Positions 7,205 through 14,374 of a stretch of 16,471 nucleotides of DNA are shown here, piece by piece. The stretch comes from an uncultured Bacilli bacterium (GTDB taxonomy: Bacteria > Bacillota_I > Bacilli_A > RF39 > UBA660): the NCBI GenBank assembly GCA_947632685.1, contig CANRQD010000015.1:1-16471 (forward strand), in the 5' to 3' direction. Below the pieces are notes generated by a model. That model was not told the origin of the DNA, made no database searches, and was given only the letters and a program-made list of their open reading frames with translations. Numbering within the stretch: the first letter of the stretch is position 1; each line of letters starts with the position of its first letter. The translations under genes were made by a program, and so were the position numbers.

Positions 7205-9022
7205 ATGCCACATTTAGAAAATAATAACACAGATACTTCAAATAGTGCAGAAAATGATAATGCCTATAAAGCTGCAAAAAATGATCAAAGAAAACAGGGA
7301 GATGAAAACAGTAAAAAAGCAGTAGGTGTTGCAGGAAAAGCTGCACTTAATTATTTTACTGGAGGACAAGGTGGTAAAATTTATGATGCAGCAAAAAAGG
7401 CTCCAGGTGTAGGAAAAGTTTTAAACAAAGCTGAAGGGAAAGTAGGAAAATTAGCTAATAGAGCAACAGGTGGTGCATTTGGAAAAATTGCCAAAAAAGC
7501 AAATGATATGGGTGTATTAGATGCTGCAAATAAAGCTATGTCTTTAAATGCAGCTAATAAAAATGGTGCTAGTAAAGATAGTACAGGAAAAGGTTCAAAT
7601 AATGATTCGACTAATGCACCTGGAGAATCAAATGGTAATAATAAATCTAAATCTCCCATAAATTCTACAAATGATTCAGATGATTCAGAAGAAAAAGAAT
7701 CTGAACTTTCTGGATTTGCTGAAGGATTTGGTTTTTTAAAAGATCCAAAGTTTAAATTAATAATAATTGGTGCTGCCAGTGGACTTATAATATTGTTAGG
7801 TTTATTAGTATTAGTAGTTGGAGAAAATGAGCAATCACAAGATACACAAGATGAAACAGAAAATGCTTGTGGAGTAACAGGAAGCTGTTTATATACGATT
7901 AAAGGATTTACTAATAAAGCAAAAACATTTAAAACTAATATGGACATTTCTAATTTGAAGGTAAGACTTATGAAATGTGATGGATCTGCTCCTATGCCTA
8001 ATGAGCCACTAGTGGATTTTGAAAAATATATATTAGGAACTACATATCAAGAACACGTTGGAAAAGAAGCTGATACTAAAGCTCAAGCTATAGCAGCAAG
8101 GAGTTATGCTTTAGCAAGACCATCATTTATGGGAAATGCAGGAGGAACCAAATTAGCAAAAGAAAATGGGCAATGGATTCTTCAATTAAGAGATTGTACC
8201 AATGATCAAGCTTATTGTGATCCTGATAGAGGTTATCCTTCAACAGCATGTAGTAGTGCACATGGCAAGTTAGAACAAAATTCTAAAATTCGACAATGGG
8301 TTGCAGAAACAGAGGGACAAGTTTTGGTTGATAGTAATGGTTATATAATAAATACAAATTATGTACAATCAGATCAAACTAAGTGGCATTCTTTAGCTAA
8401 TGAAGGCCTAGATTATAATCAGATTTTATTACAGCATTATAGAAAAGCCGGAGCAGCAAAAATTGTTTCTATGAATTGTACTGGTAGTGGAAATAATAAT
8501 TGTAATCAATCAACAGGTGATTATGCAAATTGGTTACAAGGAGGACAAAGTTGGTCAGGAATACATTTAGGAACAAGTTCACATACAATAGGACAATCAG
8601 GATGTTTAGCAACTTCAATTGCAATGCTTATTGCTAAAGCTGGTGTAAGTACCAATGTAAATGGAGAATTTAATCCCGGTACTTTTGTTGAAGCTTTGAA
8701 TAGTATTAATGGGTTTGATGGAGCAAATTTATTATGGTCTAAGGTTACAGAGGTAGCGCCAAGTTTTGTTTTTGGAGAAAATATAATAGTTCATAATTAT
8801 TCAAGAGAACAAAAGCTTTCTAAAATAAAAGAATTATTAGATAATGGTTATGCAGTTGTTGCCGAAGTAAAAGGTAATACTGGTCAACATTGGGTTGCAA
8901 TAGATAATGTAACTAGAGATGAGGTAATAATGATGGATCCTGCTAGTACATCAACAATTATGTGGGAACAATATGGTTGGAAAAATACATCTAGATTAGT
9001 TTATTATAAAATTAATAAATAG
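7205..9022 (+). CDS. T4SS wall-remodelling protein: TM anchor, SpoIID-like domain and C39-like peptidase
   Basis: A 605-residue bitopic protein, probably the VirB1-like enzyme that opens peptidoglycan for the T4SS. Residues 1-180 are low-complexity, Lys/Ala/Gly/Asn-rich and likely cytoplasmic. One transmembrane helix spans about 184-205. Residues 268-420 form a SpoIID/LytB-like domain: FEKYILG, then Glu283 in YQEHV at the place of the catalytic glutamate of SpoIID transglycosylases, then AQAIAARSYALARP. Residues 437-605 resemble a papain-fold C39-like peptidase, with Gln464/Cys467 in GQSGCLATS, His562 in GQHWVAID and Asp578 in MMDPAS forming a plausible catalytic set. Eight cysteines between 222 and 433 suggest disulfides outside the cell. 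The start is supported by CAGGTGATT shortly upstream. It sits between VirB4 and VirD4 genes. The existence of this enzyme implies the host has a wall. Confidence 0.85.
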   Translation: MPHLENNNTDTSNSAENDNAYKAAKNDQRKQGDENSKKAVGVAGKAALNYFTGGQGGKIYDAAKKAPGVGKVLNKAEGKVGKLANRATGGAFGKIAKKANDMGVLDAANKAMSLNAANKNGASKDSTGKGSNNDSTNAPGESNGNNKSKSPINSTNDSDDSEEKESELSGFAEGFGFLKDPKFKLIIIGAASGLIILLGLLVLVVGENEQSQDTQDETENACGVTGSCLYTIKGFTNKAKTFKTNMDISNLKVRLMKCDGSAPMPNEPLVDFEKYILGTTYQEHVGKEADTKAQAIAARSYALARPSFMGNAGGTKLAKENGQWILQLRDCTNDQAYCDPDRGYPSTACSSAHGKLEQNSKIRQWVAETEGQVLVDSNGYIINTNYVQSDQTKWHSLANEGLDYNQILLQHYRKAGAAKIVSMNCTGSGNNNCNQSTGDYANWLQGGQSWSGIHLGTSSHTIGQSGCLATSIAMLIAKAGVSTNVNGEFNPGTFVEALNSINGFDGANLLWSKVTEVAPSFVFGENIIVHNYSREQKLSKIKELLDNGYAVVAEVKGNTGQHWVAIDNVTRDEVIMMDPASTSTIMWEQYGWKNTSRLVYYKINK

Positions 9023-9032
9023 GAGGCTAACT

Positions 9033-9818
9033 ATGAAAAAAAGTAATAAAAAATATTTATTTGTTTTCATTATTATTATTGTTTTTTCAGTAGCAGTATT
9101 TATATTATATGGTTTTGATTCATCAAAGAATAAAAAAATGGATCCTACTATAATTATTGATAATGATGCAATATTTAAATTTAATGGAGTTAGATGGGTT
9201 GAATTAAATGATAATGAAATAGATAGTCTAAGTTGGAAAAAATATAAAGTTTATACAGATAGTGCCTACTTTGGAAAATATTACTTAGTTAATCAAAATA
9301 AATGGTATTTATTTGATGACAATAATAATGCTGTAAATTATGAAGGCTCATTTATAGCATTAGATAATTCTCATAAATATAAAGTTATTAATATAAAACA
9401 AAATGATATTACTGATACTAGTTATGTAGAAAAGGTTTTAACAGAAAATAATATTAATACTGATATTAGTATTTCAAGTAGTAGTGTTATAGCTGTAGAT
9501 ATTGATAATGATGGTAAAAATGAATATATATATACTATTTCTAATAGATTTTCTGAAAAAAAGAAAGAAGAGAAATATTTTGGTTTTATATTTATGGTTA
9601 AAAACAATAAAGTATATTATATATATAGTAATAGTTCTAAAGAAGATGATATTTATGATGGATGTATGCCATATGTAAATAGTATTATAGATGTTGATAA
9701 TAATAACAAATATGAATATATAATAAGTTGTGCTTATTATAGTAATAATGGGGTAGAACAAGGTTTATATAATTTTGATAATGCTAACTTTAATTTATTA
9801 GTTTCAAATTTTGAATAA
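9033..9818 (+). CDS. Membrane-anchored extracellular protein with DxDxDG-type repeats
   Basis: A 261-residue protein with basic MKKSNKK, one hydrophobic helix (8-27) and an extracellular domain; no lipobox cysteine is present, so it is anchored or secreted. Two segments, AVDIDNDGKNEYIYTIS (154-170) and IIDVDNNNKYEYIISC (218-233), carry Asp/Asn-rich loops followed by a beta strand. This is the pattern of FG-GAP/VCBS-type repeats, whose loops bind calcium. The second loop lacks the usual Gly, and two repeats are too few for a full propeller. A perfect AGGAGG overlaps the stop of the SpoIID/C39 gene, so the two are tightly coupled. Position between the wall enzyme and the coupling protein suggests an accessory surface part of the T4SS, for example in adhesion or envelope stabilisation. 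The family is not recognised and the specific function is unknown. Confidence 0.6.
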   Translation: MKKSNKKYLFVFIIIIVFSVAVFILYGFDSSKNKKMDPTIIIDNDAIFKFNGVRWVELNDNEIDSLSWKKYKVYTDSAYFGKYYLVNQNKWYLFDDNNNAVNYEGSFIALDNSHKYKVINIKQNDITDTSYVEKVLTENNINTDISISSSSVIAVDIDNDGKNEYIYTISNRFSEKKKEEKYFGFIFMVKNNKVYYIYSNSSKEDDIYDGCMPYVNSIIDVDNNNKYEYIISCAYYSNNGVEQGLYNFDNANFNLLVSNFE

Positions 9819-9829
9819 TATGTTATAAT
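9802..9829 (+). promoter_or_regulatory. Possible extended -10 promoter before the VirD4 gene
   Basis: A perfect TATAAT (9824-9829) is preceded by TG one base away (TGTTATAAT), forming an extended -10 element. The best -35 candidate, TTTCAA (9802-9807, 16-base spacer), is poor and lies in the end of the upstream gene. It could give VirD4 extra, independent expression. In DNA this AT-rich a chance match is possible. Confidence 0.4.
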
Positions 9830-9852
9830 AAACCCAGAAAGGAAGTTGCAGT

Positions 9853-12048
9853 ATGAAATTAAAATTTAGAGCAGATCCAGAAGATTTAACTATATTTATA
9901 ATTTTTGCTATATTTCTATTATATTTAGTAGCTTTAGCAGTAGCTAATATATCATCTTTAGCAACTTATGGAACTATGGAAGGACTAAATCCTTTACCTG
10001 CATTTTCAACAGAAAATATAACTACAACACTAACATTTTATATAATTGCCTTAATTGCCTTAATAGTTAGTGTTAGTTCAAGATTTTTTGATATGGAAAA
10101 AGGAATTGGTTTTACAACTCAAAAGAAGGATAAGGGATATAGTAGATGGGCTAAAAGTAAAGAAATTCAAGGATTAAAGGATGTAGAAAAAATAAATATC
10201 CATGATAAAAGAACCAAAGCTGCTGGTACACCATTAATGTACAAAGGTGACGAAATTTGGGTTGATAATGGAGAAAATCATACTTTAGTTATTGGTGCAA
10301 CTGGATCTGGTAAAACTCAAACTGTAATTTTACCTACAGTAAAAATATTATCTAAAAAAAGAGAATCAATGATAATTACTGACCCAAAAGGTGAAATTTA
10401 TGAAAAAACAAGTTTAATGTTAAAACAAAAAGGTTATCAAATATTATTGCTTAACTTTCGTGATCCTCAAAATGGTAATGCTTGGAATCCAATGAGTTTA
10501 CCATATAAAATGTATAAATCTGGTTATCAAGATAAAGCTATTGAGTTACTTGATGATTTAGCTTTAAATATTTTATATGATGAGTCAAATAAAAATGCTG
10601 ATCCATTCTGGGAAAAAACATCTGCAGATTACTTTTCTGGTTTATCTTTGGGTTTGTTTGAAGATGCCAAAGAAGATGAAATTAATATAAATAGTATCAA
10701 TTTGATGAGTACTGTTGGAGAAGATAAATTTGGAGGCTCAACTTATATAAAAGAATATTTTGGTATGAAAGATCCAGCAAGTGCAGCTGCAGTTAATGCA
10801 TCATCAACAGTTAGTGCGCCATCTGAAACAAAAGGTAGTATTTTATCTGTATTTAGACAAAAAGTAAAACTATTCGCATCACGTGAAAATTTAAGTGAAA
10901 TGTTATCATATAGTGATATAGATTTAGAGTCTATTGGAGAAAAGCCAACTGCAGTATTTATAGTAATTCAAGATGAAAAGAAAACTTATCATTCTCTAGT
11001 TACAATATTATTAAAACAAATATATGAAACACTTATTTCTACTGCTCAAAAACATGGTGGTAAACTTCCTGTTAGAACTAACTTTTTACTTGATGAGTTT
11101 GCAAATATGCCTCCATTAAAAGATGTTACAACAATGATTACAGCTGCTAGAAGTAGACAAATTAGATTTACAATGATTATTCAGAATTTTGCACAATTAG
11201 ATAGTGTATATGGAAAAGAAGATGCAGAAACACTAAGAGGTAACTGTGGAAATTTAATATATTTAGTTACTACAGAGTTAAAAGCTCTTGAAGAAATATC
11301 AAAAATGTGTGGAGAAGTAAAAAGTAAGAAAGATGACAAAACTGCATCAACCCCATTAGTAACAGTTGCGGATTTACAACGTATGAAAGAAAATGAAATT
11401 ATCTTGAAGAGATTACGTATGAATCCTTTCAAAACTACTTTTATACCAGATTGGAAAATTGATTGGGATAATAAATATCCTAGTGCTAAATATCCAACAA
11501 GAAAAAAGAATATTGTAAAAACATTTGATATAAAGGAATTTGTTAAGTCTGAAAAAAAGAAGAAATTACTAGAAATGATGAACGCTTCAGATGATTCAAA
11601 TGGTGGTTTAAATAATGATGAAATCCCAAATGGAATGATTCCAGGTGGTGGAATGATTCCGGGTGGAATTTTTGCACCAGGCGGTGGTCTTAATTCTAAT
11701 CGTCCTCAATTTCCAAATATACCAATAAATCCATTCAGAGGTATTGATCCTGCTTCAATGAATAATAACAATATGATGGAAACTAATATTTCAAAAGAAA
11801 ATTCAAATGTACCTGATTTCGATGTTGATGAATTAGTAAAGAAAATCGATGCCAAAATTGCTGAATTAGAAGAAGAAGAAAAAAAGAATAAAGAGGAAGA
11901 ACAAAAGAAGAAAGAAGATAAAAAAGTAGAAGTAATTGGTGATAAAGAGTCTGAAATAATTCATAAAGATAAAGTTATTGAAAATAATTTGGATTTAGAA
12001 GATGATGATGACGATGATGACTTTTTCGATGACTTCTTTGATAACTAA
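9853..12048 (+). CDS. virD4: VirD4/TraG-family type IV coupling protein
   Basis: A 731-residue coupling ATPase that would select substrates and deliver them to the channel. Two N-terminal transmembrane helices (about 11-34 and 58-77) flank a short outer loop. The motor follows: Walker A GATGSGKT at 148-155, the T4CP-typical DPKGE at 177-181, NAWNPM at 209-214, Walker B LLDEFANMP with Asp414/Glu415, and the AARSRQIRFTMIIQNFAQL region after it. Beyond about residue 575 the protein becomes disordered: a Met/Pro/Gly-rich tract with a duplicated six-residue unit, an EEEEKKNKEEE-type charged helix, and an acidic aromatic tail DDDDDDDFFDDFFDN at 717-731. Such tails are atypical of the catalytic core and may bind substrate or a partner (inference). 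The start is supported by AGAAAGGAAG. The next gene begins 19 bases downstream. Confidence 0.92.
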   Translation: MKLKFRADPEDLTIFIIFAIFLLYLVALAVANISSLATYGTMEGLNPLPAFSTENITTTLTFYIIALIALIVSVSSRFFDMEKGIGFTTQKKDKGYSRWAKSKEIQGLKDVEKINIHDKRTKAAGTPLMYKGDEIWVDNGENHTLVIGATGSGKTQTVILPTVKILSKKRESMIITDPKGEIYEKTSLMLKQKGYQILLLNFRDPQNGNAWNPMSLPYKMYKSGYQDKAIELLDDLALNILYDESNKNADPFWEKTSADYFSGLSLGLFEDAKEDEININSINLMSTVGEDKFGGSTYIKEYFGMKDPASAAAVNASSTVSAPSETKGSILSVFRQKVKLFASRENLSEMLSYSDIDLESIGEKPTAVFIVIQDEKKTYHSLVTILLKQIYETLISTAQKHGGKLPVRTNFLLDEFANMPPLKDVTTMITAARSRQIRFTMIIQNFAQLDSVYGKEDAETLRGNCGNLIYLVTTELKALEEISKMCGEVKSKKDDKTASTPLVTVADLQRMKENEIILKRLRMNPFKTTFIPDWKIDWDNKYPSAKYPTRKKNIVKTFDIKEFVKSEKKKKLLEMMNASDDSNGGLNNDEIPNGMIPGGGMIPGGIFAPGGGLNSNRPQFPNIPINPFRGIDPASMNNNNMMETNISKENSNVPDFDVDELVKKIDAKIAELEEEEKKNKEEEQKKKEDKKVEVIGDKESEIIHKDKVIENNLDLEDDDDDDDFFDDFFDN
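11632..11667 (+). repeat. Two-copy 18-bp tandem repeat in the VirD4 tail
   Basis: GGAATGATTCCAGGTGGT (11632-11649) is followed directly by a copy differing at two positions (11650-11667). It encodes two copies of a GMIPGG-type unit in the Pro/Gly-rich linker. In-frame duplication suggests the linker length can vary by slippage. Confidence 0.8.
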
Positions 12049-12067
12049 TTAGAAATGAGGTGTTTTT

Positions 12068-13372
12068 ATGAGTATAGAACCTAATAGTAATCATATTGAT
12101 AAAGAAAAAATTACTAAAAAAGAAGAAAACGAAGAAATAAAAGATATACCAGGATATGAAGATACTGAAGAAAATAATGCAATTAACGAAACTAATGATA
12201 AAATCTCAACATCTGGTAATAATAATTCTAAAGAACAATTTAGAGCTAGAATGATAAAATTATTTATTATTGTAATTGCTATATTTTTAATTATAATGTT
12301 AATAGGCTATATAATATCAGGTTTTTCTAATAAAGCATATTCATATTCTGATGTTGAAGAACAATTAGTAGAATCTGCTAAATCATATTTTAGTGATAAT
12401 AAAAATAAATTACCTTCAAAAAATAAATCTGTATATATTTCTTCTGATACATTAGCAAATAGTAAATATATAAAACCTTTAGATAAATATTTAAAAAACA
12501 AAAGTTGTACAGGTAAAGTAGTAGTAAAAAATATTTCTAATTCATATGACTATACTGCATATTTAGATTGTGGTGATAGTTATAAAACAAGAGAACTATA
12601 TAAAGAGTTATTAAAAAAAGATAATATTGTAACTGATGGTTATGGTTTATATCATTTAAATAATGAATATGTTTATAGAGGTCTATATGTAAATAATTAT
12701 GTAGTATTTAAGGATAAAGAAGAAATATTATGGAGAATTGTAAAAATTTTAAATAATAATGAAGTTGTGTTAATAAAAGATAGCTCAACTAATGATGAAT
12801 ATATATGGGATGAAAGATACAATAGTAGTACAGAATATGAAAATGGTATAAATGTATATAAAAATAGTTCAATATCTACTCATCTTGATAAACTATACGC
12901 ATCTAAATATGGTGATAAAGAAAGTGAAGATTATAGTGACTATGGAAATGAAGAAGTTTTTCTTACTAAAAACATCAAAAACAAATTAGTAAAATTTAAT
13001 GCTTGTGTAGGTACTAGATCAGAAAATGATACATCTAAGGATGGTAGTGTAGAATGCTCAGTAAAATATGAAACAAAAATGTCATTATTATCTATATATG
13101 AATACTTAAATGCTTCTATAGATCCAGGATGTACAACAACAGTTTCACCTGAATGTCAAAATTATAATTATTTAGCTGATAATAATGATAACTTTTGGTT
13201 TGCAAATGGTATGGCTGAAAATAGTTCAAAGGTATATTATCTATCATCAGGAAGTGTAATAGATTTAGAAGCAGCAAATGATAGTCATATAAAACCAGTT
13301 ATACATTTAAGTAATAATACTATGATTGAATCAGGAAAAGGTACTAAATCTAAGCCTTATATAATAAGATAA
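12068..13372 (+). CDS. Anchored surface protein with pilin-like module and Cys-rich C-terminal domain
   Basis: A 434-residue bitopic protein. Residues 1-60 are charged and probably cytoplasmic, and one transmembrane helix spans about 63-84. Residues 92-172 (EEQLVESAKSYFSDN..LP...., VYISSDTLANSKYI, with Cys147 and Cys168 near CTGKVVV and YLDCG) resemble the soluble part of type IV pseudopilins as used in Gram-positive surface proteins. Residues 205-434 form a second domain (LWRIVKILNNNEVVLIKD, WDERYNS, YEYLNASIDPGC, ECQNYNYL, closing with GKGTKSKPYII). That closing and the WRIVKI start are reminiscent of DUF6273-like surface domains in gut Bacillota, from memory. Four further cysteines (313, 330, 355, 363) could form two disulfides. 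It is the last gene before a terminator, preceded by GAGGTG. A role in surface contact or as a T4SS-associated adhesin is inference. Confidence 0.6.
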   Translation: MSIEPNSNHIDKEKITKKEENEEIKDIPGYEDTEENNAINETNDKISTSGNNNSKEQFRARMIKLFIIVIAIFLIIMLIGYIISGFSNKAYSYSDVEEQLVESAKSYFSDNKNKLPSKNKSVYISSDTLANSKYIKPLDKYLKNKSCTGKVVVKNISNSYDYTAYLDCGDSYKTRELYKELLKKDNIVTDGYGLYHLNNEYVYRGLYVNNYVVFKDKEEILWRIVKILNNNEVVLIKDSSTNDEYIWDERYNSSTEYENGINVYKNSSISTHLDKLYASKYGDKESEDYSDYGNEEVFLTKNIKNKLVKFNACVGTRSENDTSKDGSVECSVKYETKMSLLSIYEYLNASIDPGCTTTVSPECQNYNYLADNNDNFWFANGMAENSSKVYYLSSGSVIDLEAANDSHIKPVIHLSNNTMIESGKGTKSKPYIIR

Positions 13373-13373
13373 G

Positions 13374-13404
13374 TAATCTGTAATAATTCAGATTATTTTT
13401 TTTT
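13374..13404 (+). terminator. Intrinsic terminator closing the T4SS operon
   Basis: TAATCTG (13374-13380) pairs perfectly with CAGATTA (13389-13395) around an eight-base loop, followed by nine T residues (13396-13404). It starts one base after the stop codon of the preceding gene. Confidence 0.85.
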
Positions 13405-13429
13405 CATATATTACAATGAGGTGTAATAT

Positions 13430-13732
13430 ATGTGTAATAAAATTAATACCAATGAGTTAAAAGAATTATTAAATACAGAAACTTTAGATTTAATAGATAT
13501 TAGAAATAATTATTCATATTTAAGTGGTACAATAGAAAATGCTAAAAATATTTCATCTAATTCATTGATAGCAAATCCAAGTAAATATTTAGAAAAAAAT
13601 AAAAAATACTATATATTCTGTAATAATGGTTCATCTAGTGAATTTGTATGTAATTATTTATATAAATTAGGATATAATGTTATAAATATTGTAGGTGGAT
13701 ACAATTCATATATAAAAGGTAGTAATAAATAA
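13430..13732 (+). CDS. Rhodanese-like domain protein
   Basis: A single rhodanese domain of 100 residues, the usual length of stand-alone sulfurtransferases such as GlpE. It shows LIDIRNNYSYLSGTIENAKNI (rhodanese LIDVR...F..GHI..A.NI, with Gly instead of the usual GH pair). The active-site loop Cys64-NNGSSS follows strand YYIFC, and the C-terminal VINIVGGYNSY is also typical. The cysteine needed to carry persulfide is present, so an active cytoplasmic sulfurtransferase is plausible. The usual Arg in the loop (CxxGxRS) is replaced by Ser, which may alter the substrate. GAGGTG precedes the ATG. Terminators lie on both sides, so it is a monocistronic unit, probably unrelated to the T4SS. Confidence 0.88.
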   Translation: MCNKINTNELKELLNTETLDLIDIRNNYSYLSGTIENAKNISSNSLIANPSKYLEKNKKYYIFCNNGSSSEFVCNYLYKLGYNVINIVGGYNSYIKGSNK

Positions 13733-13750
13733 TTACTATCTTTTTCTTTT
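13718..13750 (+). terminator. Intrinsic terminator after the rhodanese gene
   Basis: GGTAGTAAT (13718-13726) pairs with ATTACTATC (13732-13740), nine pairs including one G-T, around the loop AAATA, followed by TTTTTCTTTT. The left arm lies inside the last codons of the rhodanese gene. Confidence 0.75.
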
Positions 13751-13791
13751 AAAACATTATATTTTATACTATAATAATAATAGGTGATTAT

Positions 13792-14361
13792 ATGGAATTA
13801 GTTAACAACTTAGTAGATTATTTTACTACATTGTTACAACATGGTGGCTTAATATTTGGAGTATTATTAGTGCTTTTAGAATCTATAATACCTGCATTAC
13901 CTCTTGGTGTCTTTATTGCCTTAAATATAAACGCCTATGGAACATTTTTAGGTATAATAATATCTTGGCTATCTACATGTTTAGGATGTTATTTATCATT
14001 TTTATTTTTTTCTATATTTTCAACTAGATTTTTAAATAGAATGAAAAAGAAAAAGAATTTTAATAAAATTATTAATAGAATGAAAACGATTAATTTTTCA
14101 AATTTAGTTGTTTTAATAGCATTACCATTTACTCCAGCATTTGCAATTAATATTGCAGCAGGATTAGTAGGTATTAGCAAAAAAAAATTCTTAATAGCTC
14201 TATTAACAGGTAAAATATTTATGATAACATTTTGGGGCTTAGTTGGAAAAAGTTTGATAGAAAGCGTAACTGATATAACATCATTGATAATAGCTAGTAT
14301 CCTAATTATAATTGCTTATTTTATATCTAAATTTATTAATAAAAAAATGAAAATAGAGTAG
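13792..14361 (+). CDS. DedA/TVP38 (VTT-domain) family membrane protein
   Basis: A 189-residue integral membrane protein. VTT-domain signatures are visible: LLESIIPALPLGVFIALN (about 28-45, with the membrane-embedded Glu and paired prolines), the small-residue helix GTFLGIIISWLSTCLGCYLSF, and the second half LIALPFTPAFAINIAAGLVGISKKKFLIALLTGKI. DedA/TVP38 proteins help move lipids such as undecaprenyl phosphate or phosphatidylethanolamine across the membrane and affect membrane homeostasis; which substrate applies here cannot be read from sequence. AGGTGAT precedes the ATG at suitable spacing. A TATAAT at 13770-13775 may be part of its promoter, but no good -35 is seen and the leader would be very short. 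RmuC starts 13 bases after its stop, so the two are probably co-transcribed. Confidence 0.85.
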   Translation: MELVNNLVDYFTTLLQHGGLIFGVLLVLLESIIPALPLGVFIALNINAYGTFLGIIISWLSTCLGCYLSFLFFSIFSTRFLNRMKKKKNFNKIINRMKTINFSNLVVLIALPFTPAFAINIAAGLVGISKKKFLIALLTGKIFMITFWGLVGKSLIESVTDITSLIIASILIIIAYFISKFINKKMKIE

Positions 14362-14374
14362 TAGAGGTGATATA

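Noticed and set aside
7381..7947. Minus-strand open frame of 188 codons
   Set aside because: It lies wholly within the SpoIID/C39 gene opposite its low-complexity region, has no ribosome binding site and reads as Ser/Pro/Phe-rich shadow sequence.
9422..9761. Two overlapping minus-strand frames
   Set aside because: Ile/Phe-rich, AT-driven shadows of the DxDxDG-repeat protein, with no supporting signals.
12001..12045. GAT/GAC codon run as a microsatellite or CRISPR-like repeat
   Set aside because: It simply encodes the acidic VirD4 tail with mixed Asp codons. No CRISPR array, tRNA or rRNA was recognised anywhere in the window.
13407..13417. TATATT/TACAAT as a -10 for the rhodanese gene
   Set aside because: No usable -35, and the transcript would start inside the ribosome binding site; the real promoter could not be placed.
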